This document shows, piece by piece, positions 1 through 4,629 of a stretch of 5,286 bases of DNA. How positions within the stretch are numbered: position 1 is the stretch's first letter; each line of letters opens with the position of its first letter. Origin of the DNA: JBDSRX01 sp047445235 (GTDB lineage: Bacteria; Patescibacteriota; Dojkabacteria; J137); assembly GCA_047445235.1 (NCBI GenBank), contig JBLGEO010000040.1, positions 1 through 5,286 of the forward strand, read 5' to 3'. The position numbers were made by a program, and so were the translations under genes. The notes below the pieces were generated by a model. It saw only the letters and a program-made list of their open reading frames with translations. It was not told where the DNA came from and ran no database searches.

Positions 1-366
1 AACAAGTTCAACAATATCAAGGAACTCATATATCTTCATATTCATGGCTAGGTTTCTTGTTTGATCACTCAATTGGTCTCTAAACTTAGTACCTGGATTA
101 ATTCTTATGAATAAAACGCCGCAACCTGCAAGTATTTTAGATAATTGATCTCTTGATAATAGTCGTGCCTTATATTCATCTTCTGTCTCGCCTTCTTCAT
201 CTTTTCTTGGAAAAATTACCTCTAAAGTTACTTTATCTCCTTTAACCGATGGAGAGTAGCGCAGGTCCTTTCTCTTTAATAATGTTCTTAAAATTTCTTT
301 CTCACCTTCTGTGGGGAAAAGATCCAAGTTTACTGGTGAACCTTTTTCTTTAAGGATGTCTGGCAT
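1..366 (-). CDS. Partial hypothetical protein, C-terminus beyond window edge
   Basis: An uninterrupted reading frame of 122 codons on the minus strand starts at the ATG at 366-364 and is still open at base 1, so only the N-terminal part is visible. I do not recognise the family. The protein begins MPDILKEKGSP and is rich in charged residues, with an acidic run near residues 58-66 (RKDEEGETEDEY). A more hydrophobic segment, ILAGCGVLFIRI, follows at about residues 78-89. No signal peptide or membrane segment is visible in this part. Codon use resembles that of the neighbours (A/T-ending codons), which supports a real gene. It is divergent from sufB across a 98-base gap. No Shine-Dalgarno sequence precedes the ATG; only an A-rich stretch and a poor -10-like TATTTATTAG lie just upstream. 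Sure of coding, not of function. Confidence 0.75.
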   Translation of the reverse strand, partial: MPDILKEKGSPVNLDLFPTEGEKEILRTLLKRKDLRYSPSVKGDKVTLEVIFPRKDEEGETEDEYKARLLSRDQLSKILAGCGVLFIRINPGTKFRDQLSDQTRNLAMNMKIYEFLDIVELV

Positions 367-464
367 ATATTTTTTCTAATAAATACAGAATGTTAACAAA
401 GTTCGCCGACAGATTCAAATAAATGCTAAAACAGTACTTTTATCTTAGATGATATAATCTTCTC
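367..464. promoter_or_regulatory. Divergent intergenic region between the left hypothetical gene and sufB
   Basis: This 98-base, very AT-rich gap separates two start codons that point away from each other, so it should hold both promoters. The sufB promoter is clear (see 450-458). The minus-strand promoter is not: the best candidate is a weak TATTTATTAG-like box about 10-20 bases from the ATG at 366. I see no strong -35 box, operator palindrome or riboswitch-like structure. Confidence 0.45.
450..458 (+). promoter_or_regulatory. Extended -10 promoter of sufB, predicted leaderless
   Basis: TGATATAAT is a perfect extended -10 element (TGn + TATAAT). Six bases (CTTCTC) separate it from the sufB ATG at 465. 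Sigma-70-type initiation is normally about 7 bases after the -10 box, which puts the start site on or next to the A of the ATG, so the mRNA should have no leader. No TTGACA-like -35 box is seen at 16-18 bases spacing, consistent with the TG extension compensating for it. Confidence 0.7.
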
Positions 465-1820
465 ATGAATATCGAAGAAGCAAAACAAATATTATCAAAG
501 CCAGGCCTAACCAGAGATACAGTCATAGCTTTATCAATTTTTAAACAAGAACCAGAGTGGATGTTAGAAAAAAGACTCCAAGCCTATGACCATTACCTAC
601 TTCGACCAGTTCCAAAGTGGGGAGCAAACCTAGATGCTTTAGACGAATCTAAAATTAGATTCTATGTAACACCAGAATCTAAGAAAACTAGAACTTGGGA
701 AGAAGTTCCGGCAGAGATGAAGCAAACTTTTTCTGATTTAAAAATTCCAGAAGCAGAACGAAAGTTCCTGGCAGGGGTAGAAACTCAATACGATTCTAAT
801 GTTGTTTATGGAAGAATAAAAGAAGAATGGGAAAAACAAGGAGTTGTTTTTACAGATACAGATACTGGATTAAAAAAATATCCAGAACTATTTAAAAAAT
901 GGTTTGGAAAATCTATTCCACACACAGATAATAAGTATGCAGCACTAAATACAGCATGCTGGAGTGGGGGTAGTTTTATATATATTCCAAAAGGAGTAAA
1001 AGTTAAGGTTCCTTTACAAGCATATTTCTATATTAAGACATCAAACCTAGGGCAATTTGAGAGAACTTTAATTATTGCAGACGAAGGTGCAGAAGTTCAA
1101 TATGTAGAAGGCTGTAGTGCGCCTCAATACTCATCAGATGTTCTACATTCGGGAGTAATAGAATTGATAGCCTTAAAGGGCTCTAGAATTCGATATACAA
1201 CTATTCAAAACTGGGCAAAAAACATTTACAACCTAGTTACACAAAGAGGTTTAGCTTACGATGATTCAAAAATTGAGTGGGTGGACTGTAATATTGGTTC
1301 CAAAGTTACAATGAAGTATCCTTCTGTTGTAATGGTTGGAAGTAGAGCACGAGGAGAAATCTTATCTATTGCTTATGCAGATAAAGGACAACATATAGAT
1401 TCAGGAGGAAAACTTATTCATATAGGAAAAAATACTTCCGGAATTATTACAACTAAATCAATTTGTAAAAATGGAGGTAGAACAAGCTACCGAGGTTTAG
1501 TTAAAGTTACAAAAGGTGCAAAGAACACAAAAGTGAAGGTGGTATGTGATGCCCTTATTCTGGACGATATATCACAAACAGATACATATCCCTATAACGA
1601 AATTTACGAGAAGCTTTCAAAAGTTGAACACGAAGCTAGTGTATCTAGAGTCTCAGAAAATCAGCTTTATTACTTAAAGTCTCGAGGAATTACAGAGGAA
1701 GAAGCGGGTGGTCTAATAGTTTCTGGTTTTATAGAACCAATTGCAAAAGAACTTCCAATGGAGTATGCAATGGAAATGAACGACCTTATAAAAATGTCAA
1801 TGAAAGGGAGTGTAGGATAA
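465..1820 (+). CDS. sufB: Fe-S cluster assembly scaffold protein SufB
   Basis: SufB is the cytosolic scaffold of the SUF pathway. With SufC ATPase and usually SufD it assembles iron-sulfur clusters and passes them to apoproteins. The 451-residue product is a full-length, short-form SufB. The family signature YVEGCSAP is at 214-221 (Cys217). The beta-helix core carries WAKNIYNLVTQRG (250-262) and GQHIDSGGKLIH (308-319). The C-terminal part has CDALILDD (Cys361, equivalent to the essential E. coli Cys405) and VEHEASVSR (His389, Glu390, at the SufB-SufD interface in E. coli). It is shorter than E. coli SufB (about 495) and has no cysteine before residue 165, so the N-terminal cysteine cluster of some SufB proteins is absent. 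The ATG at 465 follows an extended -10 box by six bases. No sufC, sufD or sufS is adjacent; the partners must be elsewhere or beyond the window. Confidence 0.97.
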   Translation: MNIEEAKQILSKPGLTRDTVIALSIFKQEPEWMLEKRLQAYDHYLLRPVPKWGANLDALDESKIRFYVTPESKKTRTWEEVPAEMKQTFSDLKIPEAERKFLAGVETQYDSNVVYGRIKEEWEKQGVVFTDTDTGLKKYPELFKKWFGKSIPHTDNKYAALNTACWSGGSFIYIPKGVKVKVPLQAYFYIKTSNLGQFERTLIIADEGAEVQYVEGCSAPQYSSDVLHSGVIELIALKGSRIRYTTIQNWAKNIYNLVTQRGLAYDDSKIEWVDCNIGSKVTMKYPSVVMVGSRARGEILSIAYADKGQHIDSGGKLIHIGKNTSGIITTKSICKNGGRTSYRGLVKVTKGAKNTKVKVVCDALILDDISQTDTYPYNEIYEKLSKVEHEASVSRVSENQLYYLKSRGITEEEAGGLIVSGFIEPIAKELPMEYAMEMNDLIKMSMKGSVG

Positions 1821-1851
1821 TGGCCACGATTCATCAGGATTACCAATATAG

Positions 1852-1862
1852 CGGCACAGCCG
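1852..1862. other. Small perfect hairpin between sufB and the GIY-YIG gene
   Basis: CGGC-ACA-GCCG forms a 4-bp G+C-only stem with a 3-base loop in the only non-coding space between the convergent sufB and GIY-YIG genes. It could slow RNA polymerase, but neither strand has a following T-tract, so I do not call it an intrinsic terminator. Confidence 0.25.
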
Positions 1863-1894
1863 TCACCACCTTTATCCATAGATCCAAGCTCAAT

Positions 1895-2245
1895 CTAAAT
1901 TGCTTTTCTCATCTGTGTCTTCCCGAGCGTAGTCGAGGGATGATTTTTCGCGTTAGTCTCGTTTTTACATTCTGATAATACTTTTAACATGTCCCATTTC
2001 TCTTCAATCAGTGCTATTTTTTTAACATGAGACCATTTCTTTATTTGTTTTTCTAATAATATTGCCTCGCGAATAAAATTATGTCTTGAACTCCAAACAA
2101 GATTAACTGGCAATCTTTTAGAAGTGTAACAACCAAAAATTTTGTTATTTTGATGTTCAAATAATCTACGATTTATATTGTTAGTTAAACCAGTATAAAA
2201 GGTATTATCATTACATTTTAGAATATAAACATAATAGGTTTTCAT
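1895..2245 (-). CDS. GIY-YIG domain endonuclease, small COG2827/YhbQ-like type
   Basis: This 116-residue protein is a single-domain GIY-YIG nuclease, a fold that cuts DNA with a tyrosine/arginine/glutamate active site and a metal ion. Visible motifs are YVYIL at 5-9 (the 'GIY' strand), FYTGL at 16-20 (the 'YIG' strand) with Tyr17, and NNINRRLFEH at 22-31 with the catalytic-type Arg26/Arg27. The family hallmark YTSKRLPVNLVW is at 40-51, and REAILLEKQIKKW at 59-71 contains Glu60/Glu65, one of which should bind metal. The domain ends near residue 90. The remaining tail is encoded partly by the left hairpin repeat (HPSTTLG, 102-108), so it is probably an acquired extension. The start at 2245 lies directly before YVYIL and six bases after an extended -10 box. 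The cellular role of these proteins is poorly defined; repair, restriction-like or mobile-element functions are possible. Confidence 0.9.
   Translation of the reverse strand: MKTYYVYILKCNDNTFYTGLTNNINRRLFEHQNNKIFGCYTSKRLPVNLVWSSRHNFIREAILLEKQIKKWSHVKKIALIEEKWDMLKVLSECKNETNAKNHPSTTLGKTQMRKAI
1921..1940 (+). repeat. Hairpin repeat, left copy (GAGCGTAGTCGA core, TCCC/GGGA arms)
   Basis: The 12-base core GAGCGTAGTCGA (1925-1936) is enclosed by four-base complementary arms, TCCC (1921-1924) and GGGA (1937-1940). It matches the right copy at 2271-2296 in 11 of 12 core positions and lies in inverted orientation to it. Unusually, it sits inside the 3' end of the GIY-YIG gene. From memory, repeats with a GAGCGnAGTCGA core and variable complementary arms are widespread in Bacteroidetes, Chloroflexi and CPR-like metagenomic DNA; I cannot verify this here. 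Confidence 0.7.
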
Positions 2246-2251
2246 TTTGCC

Positions 2252-2260
2252 ATCTTAGCA
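2252..2260 (-). promoter_or_regulatory. Extended -10-like promoter of the GIY-YIG gene, predicted leaderless
   Basis: On the minus strand TGCTAAGAT reads as an extended -10 element (TGn + TAAGAT, four of six matches to TATAAT). It is followed by six bases (GGCAAA) and the ATG at 2245. The spacing is identical to that at sufB and at the methyltransferase gene. The hairpin repeat at 2271-2296 covers roughly -26 to -51 relative to the predicted start, where a -35 box or operator would lie. Confidence 0.5.
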
Positions 2261-2270
2261 TAATTTTAAA

Positions 2271-2296
2271 TCATGGTTCGACTCCGCTCACCATGA
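2271..2296 (-). repeat. Hairpin repeat, right copy (GAGCGGAGTCGA core, 7-bp arms)
   Basis: On the minus strand this reads TCATGGT, then the core GAGCGGAGTCGA, then ACCATGA: seven-base perfect complementary arms around a 12-base core. The core differs from the left copy at one position (G for T). The arms share no sequence with the left copy's arms, yet are complementary in both. It lies 26 bases upstream of the GIY-YIG start codon, so the two copies bracket that gene as inverted repeats about 330 bases apart (inner ends). Confidence 0.7.
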
Positions 2297-2323
2297 CACA
2301 TCGATTATATACTGTCAGCTACG

Positions 2324-2337
2324 GGCTTTTATAAGCC
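2324..2337. promoter_or_regulatory. Small hairpin/palindrome in the -35 region of the methyltransferase promoter
   Basis: GGCTT-TTAT-AAGCC is a perfect 5-bp inverted repeat with a 4-base loop, followed by TTT on the plus strand. It ends nine bases before the -10 box at 2347-2352, thus replacing any normal -35 hexamer. It may be an operator or a weak terminator; the sequence alone does not decide. Confidence 0.3.
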
Positions 2338-2343
2338 TTTCCA

Positions 2344-2352
2344 TGCTATAAT
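2344..2352 (+). promoter_or_regulatory. Extended -10 promoter of the rRNA methyltransferase gene, predicted leaderless
   Basis: TGCTATAAT is a perfect extended -10 element. Six bases (TACGGC) separate TATAAT from the ATG at 2359, so initiation should fall on or next to the start codon. No Shine-Dalgarno sequence and no -35 box are present. The element matches the sufB promoter in sequence and spacing. Confidence 0.7.
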
Positions 2353-2358
2353 TACGGC

Positions 2359-3246
2359 ATGCGAAATGAAATACAGTACTCACAAAACTTTGTAAAAAGT
2401 GCAGATTTAATAGAAGAAATAGTTAAAACCAAAACTACTATTAATTCTACAGATACAGTTTTAGAATTTGGAGCTGGAACAGGAAAAATAACAAAAGTTT
2501 TAGCAGAAAAAGCTGGAAAAGTTATAACGGTAGAAAAAGACTACGATCTTTTCTATGCACTCTTAGAGAAATTTAAAACAAAACCTACAGTTAAAGTTCT
2601 TAATTTAGACTTATTAAAGTTTAATTTAAGTACGGTAGAGGACTACAAAGTATTTTCAAATATTCCATTCAACTTAACATCAGAAATTGTTAGAAAACTA
2701 TTTTTAGGTAGAAATCCTCCTAAAGACACATACTTAATTATGCAGAAGGAAGCTGCTTGGAGATTAATAGGAGACTACTTAGATACATCTAGATTTTTAG
2801 GCCTTTTAATAAAGCCATTCTTTAAAATGGAGATTGTCCACAATTTCGAAAGAGATGATTTCTCACCGATGCCTGCAGTAGATATTGTATTGTTACGATT
2901 CGAAAAGAAAAAGTATCCTGAGATTCAAAAAGAAGAGAGAGACAGCTTTTACGACTTTGTTACATATGCTTTTGCTAACTATAAAGGACATGCCAAAACA
3001 TCTTTCAATCGCTTATTTACATTTGAACAGTTTAAAAGAATTTCTACAGATTTAAAAATCAATTTTGCAAAAAGTATTGCAGATATTCGATATGCTCAAT
3101 GGATTGAGTTTTATAAAGTATTTAAGACTTTAGTGAGCGAAGATAAAAAAAGATATGTTGGAGCCTCTTACAAAAAGTATTTAATGGAAAAGGCAAGTAC
3201 TCCCAAAGTAGATAGAAGAAGTAGAGTAGGCAGAGGTAACCAATAG
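2359..3246 (+). CDS. rRNA adenine N6-methyltransferase, KsgA/Erm family (Erm-like motifs)
   Basis: This 295-residue SAM-dependent methyltransferase belongs to the family that dimethylates adenines in rRNA: KsgA/RsmA on 16S, Erm on 23S. Motifs in order are YSQNF (7-11), the SAM-binding loop EFGAGTGKIT (36-45), the acidic VEKD (58-61), NLDLLKF (82-88) with Asp84, the catalytic motif SNIPFNLTSEIVRKLF (100-115), and FSPMPAVDIVLLRF (168-181). SQNF, rather than the GQNF usual in KsgA, and NIPFN followed by a SEIVRKL helix look more like Erm than KsgA, but divergent KsgA proteins could show the same. A basic tail (KVDRRSRVGRGNQ, 283-295) follows the domain. The ATG at 2359 immediately precedes the SQNF motif and lies six bases after the -10 box. 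Family certain; 16S versus 23S target undecided, so I give no gene symbol. Confidence 0.9.
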   Translation: MRNEIQYSQNFVKSADLIEEIVKTKTTINSTDTVLEFGAGTGKITKVLAEKAGKVITVEKDYDLFYALLEKFKTKPTVKVLNLDLLKFNLSTVEDYKVFSNIPFNLTSEIVRKLFLGRNPPKDTYLIMQKEAAWRLIGDYLDTSRFLGLLIKPFFKMEIVHNFERDDFSPMPAVDIVLLRFEKKKYPEIQKEERDSFYDFVTYAFANYKGHAKTSFNRLFTFEQFKRISTDLKINFAKSIADIRYAQWIEFYKVFKTLVSEDKKRYVGASYKKYLMEKASTPKVDRRSRVGRGNQ

Positions 3247-3247
3247 T

Positions 3248-3673
3248 CTAATCAGTTTGCAAAGTAGAAAACAACTTACCCAAAGGGACTTGAGGAGGTA
3301 AAAGTTCACTTAAGAATCCCTTCTCTCCTTCTGTAAGATTCTCTTTCTGAATTCCCATGTTAGCTAATATTTTATCAAAGATACTTACTGAAATCTTATA
3401 GAATTTTTCCTGATTAATTTCTTCTCCTAATCTATTAATAAATGGAGATATTAAATTGTTAAAGACTTGTAATATCAGATCTGTTGAGACAAATATATCG
3501 TATCTATTAGCACCAGTTCTGCCAGATTTATTTATTTTTTTTGTATTTGCTTGTTCTCGAGTTAGCTGACCAAGAGTTATCTCTATCTGGTTACCTATAC
3601 TTGTATCTATGTTTGCAATTAAATCATCCACAGTCAACCTTACTCTTGGCGTTGTTGGCATATTATCTGTCAT
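3248..3673 (-). CDS. Hypothetical protein, 141 residues
   Basis: I do not recognise this family. The product is soluble-looking, with no signal peptide or membrane segment. It begins MTDNMPTTPRVRLTVDDLIANID and appears largely helical. A basic, polar stretch (KKINKSGRTGANRYD) at about residues 45-59 separates an N-terminal helical part from a second part with regularly spaced hydrophobics (LILQVFNNLISPFINRL, then KISVSIFDKILANMG). It ends in a Pro-rich linker and short tail (LLPPQVPLGKLFSTLQ). A second in-frame ATG, four codons in at 3661, is an alternative start; neither has a Shine-Dalgarno sequence. It converges on the methyltransferase gene with a single base between the stop codons, and diverges from the reductase gene. 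Codon use matches its neighbours, which with the 141-codon length supports a real gene. Confidence 0.7.
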   Translation of the reverse strand: MTDNMPTTPRVRLTVDDLIANIDTSIGNQIEITLGQLTREQANTKKINKSGRTGANRYDIFVSTDLILQVFNNLISPFINRLGEEINQEKFYKISVSIFDKILANMGIQKENLTEGEKGFLSELLPPQVPLGKLFSTLQTD

Positions 3674-3735
3674 ACTTTTTTATTAAAAAATAACTTATAA
3701 TACTTAGTTAGTTCAAATATATCATAGTTTATAAA
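3674..3735. promoter_or_regulatory. Divergent promoter region between the hypothetical gene and the reductase gene
   Basis: This 62-base gap must carry both promoters. On the plus strand TATAAT at 3696-3701 would give a leader of about 28 bases for the reductase gene. A weaker CATAGT at 3723-3728, seven bases before the ATG, would give a leaderless message instead. On the minus strand TGATATATT (3724 down to 3716) is a fair extended -10 element with a leader of about 36 bases for the hypothetical gene. The elements interleave, so the two promoters may compete. Confidence 0.4.
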
Positions 3736-4434
3736 ATGTTTCTAAAGAGTAACGAAAAAATAATATATAAAGAGAAGATTGCAGAAAATATTTTTTTCTT
3801 TAAATATTCACTTCCACTAGATTTCGAATGGAAGGCAGGGCAATATATTGGCGTAGGGATATCGAATACATATAGGCGATGCTACTCAATTTGGGAAGCT
3901 AAGGAAGGTGTCTTAACTTTACTTGTTGATACAAAGCCAGGAGGTTTAGCATCTCAGTTTTTTGATGATGCAGAAGTTGGTGCAGAGAATTTAATTTTAG
4001 GTCCTTACGGAAGATTCTGGGTTCAAGAAACAAACTTTCAAAAGGTCTTTATTTCCACTGGAACAGGAATTGCACCGTTTTATCCAATGGTAAAAGAAGC
4101 ATTGGTAAAAGGAAATAAAGTAACTTTTGTCTTCGGAGCTTCTTCTTTCACTTCCGAGATAGCTTATCCATATTTTAAAGAATTTTTAGAAAACGAAAAC
4201 TTTAAATACGTTCAGGCAATAACAAGAAACACTCAGGAGCACATTCCAGACAATCAAGATAAGAAGGTTGAGGTTAAATTTGGTCGAGTTACAACTGTTG
4301 TGCCAGAACTAAACTTAGATTATAAAAACTGTGAGTTCTACCTTTGTGGGAGTCCAAATATGGTAGACGATATGGAAAATGTACTTCGAGAAAAAGGAGC
4401 GGATAAAATCCTTCACGAAAAGTATACTGCGTGA
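3736..4434 (+). CDS. FAD/NAD(P)-binding ferredoxin reductase-like oxidoreductase
   Basis: This 232-residue flavoprotein of the ferredoxin-NADP reductase superfamily should move electrons between NAD(P)H and a protein or small acceptor via FAD. The FAD-binding barrel comes first, with the RxYS motif at 48-51 (Arg48, Tyr50, Ser51) and PGGLASQFF at 68-76 for the FAD pyrophosphate. The NAD(P) domain follows, with STGTGIAPF (107-115), FVFGAS (131-136) and FYLCGSPNMVDDM (201-213), then the C-terminal HEKYTA with the E-x-Y motif (Glu228, Tyr230). There is no 2Fe-2S ferredoxin domain, transmembrane segment or signal peptide, so it is a soluble stand-alone reductase needing a separate partner. Length is normal for the two-domain form. 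It ends in TGA precisely at the family's usual end. It is monocistronic by spacing, with nearly 200 bases to the next gene. Family is clear; the electron acceptor is not. Confidence 0.92.
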   Translation: MFLKSNEKIIYKEKIAENIFFFKYSLPLDFEWKAGQYIGVGISNTYRRCYSIWEAKEGVLTLLVDTKPGGLASQFFDDAEVGAENLILGPYGRFWVQETNFQKVFISTGTGIAPFYPMVKEALVKGNKVTFVFGASSFTSEIAYPYFKEFLENENFKYVQAITRNTQEHIPDNQDKKVEVKFGRVTTVVPELNLDYKNCEFYLCGSPNMVDDMENVLREKGADKILHEKYTA

Positions 4435-4593
4435 GGATCTCCTTTTCTTTTGCAATGGAAATTTTCAATATTTAGCTAAAATCTTGTCTCTACACTGAGA
4501 ATTGTTGTGTTATCCACTCTTGGAATCTTCTCTCGATCTCCCTTACTACATGCTAGATCGGTAGCTAATATTAATGCTGAAAATCTTAAAAAA
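4435..4593. other. Gene-free intergenic stretch upstream of lemA
   Basis: No ORF of useful length, tRNA or convincing terminator is visible on either strand. AGGATCTCCT just after the reductase stop is palindromic and followed by TTTTCTTTT, but its two-base centre cannot form a stable loop. A palindrome TAATATTA (4566-4573) lies about 23 bases before the lemA -10 box and could be an operator; support is weak. At about 160 bases it is the longest empty stretch of the window, and a small RNA cannot be excluded. Confidence 0.35.
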
Positions 4594-4602
4594 TGATATA
4601 AT
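4594..4602 (+). promoter_or_regulatory. Extended -10 promoter of the lemA-htpX unit
   Basis: TGATATAAT is a perfect extended -10 element, identical to that of sufB. It lies 27 bases before the lemA ATG, so the predicted leader is about 21 bases and contains no Shine-Dalgarno sequence, only T/A-rich DNA. No clear -35 hexamer is seen. Confidence 0.6.
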
Positions 4603-4629
4603 TACCTTAATATTTTTAATAATTTACCT

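Larger units (their letters stand above)
1820..1975 (+). other. Short ORF overlapping the sufB stop; possible gene remnant, probably not functional
   Basis: The sufB stop overlaps an ATG (TAATG at 1818-1822), a geometry typical of translationally coupled genes. The frame runs 51 codons (MATIHQDYQYSGT...) to the TGA at 1973-1975, crossing the left hairpin repeat and the 3' end of the minus-strand GIY-YIG gene. I recognise no domain. The first 60 bases are noticeably richer in G and C than the flanking genes, and codon use differs from sufB. It may be the stump of a former downstream gene cut off by insertion of the GIY-YIG unit, or a chance ORF. I favour non-functional, with low certainty either way. 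Confidence 0.2.

Noticed and set aside
1670..1879. 69-codon minus-strand ORF across the sufB 3' end
   Set aside because: It is mostly antisense to the strongly conserved SufB C-terminus and has no recognisable domain: a shadow frame.
2272..2295. tRNA 3' end, because GGTTCGACTCC followed by CTCACCA resembles a T-arm plus ACCA
   Set aside because: The bases around TTCGACT do not form the 5-bp T-stem, and upstream DNA has no acceptor complement, anticodon arm or D-arm. The pattern is explained by the hairpin repeat.
4435..4457. Intrinsic terminator at AGGATCTCCT followed by TTTTCTTTT
   Set aside because: The stem would have only four pairs around a two-base centre, which cannot form a stable hairpin.
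4432..4480. TGA read as glycine (alternative code of some CPR groups), extending the reductase by about 15 residues
   Set aside because: The protein already ends at the family's C-terminal E-x-Y motif, the extension looks like no domain, and no gene in the window has an in-frame TGA.
4551..4565. GCTA-GATCGG-TAGC hairpin upstream of lemA as a structured RNA
   Set aside because: A four-pair AT-containing stem is expected by chance, and it lies upstream of the predicted transcription start.
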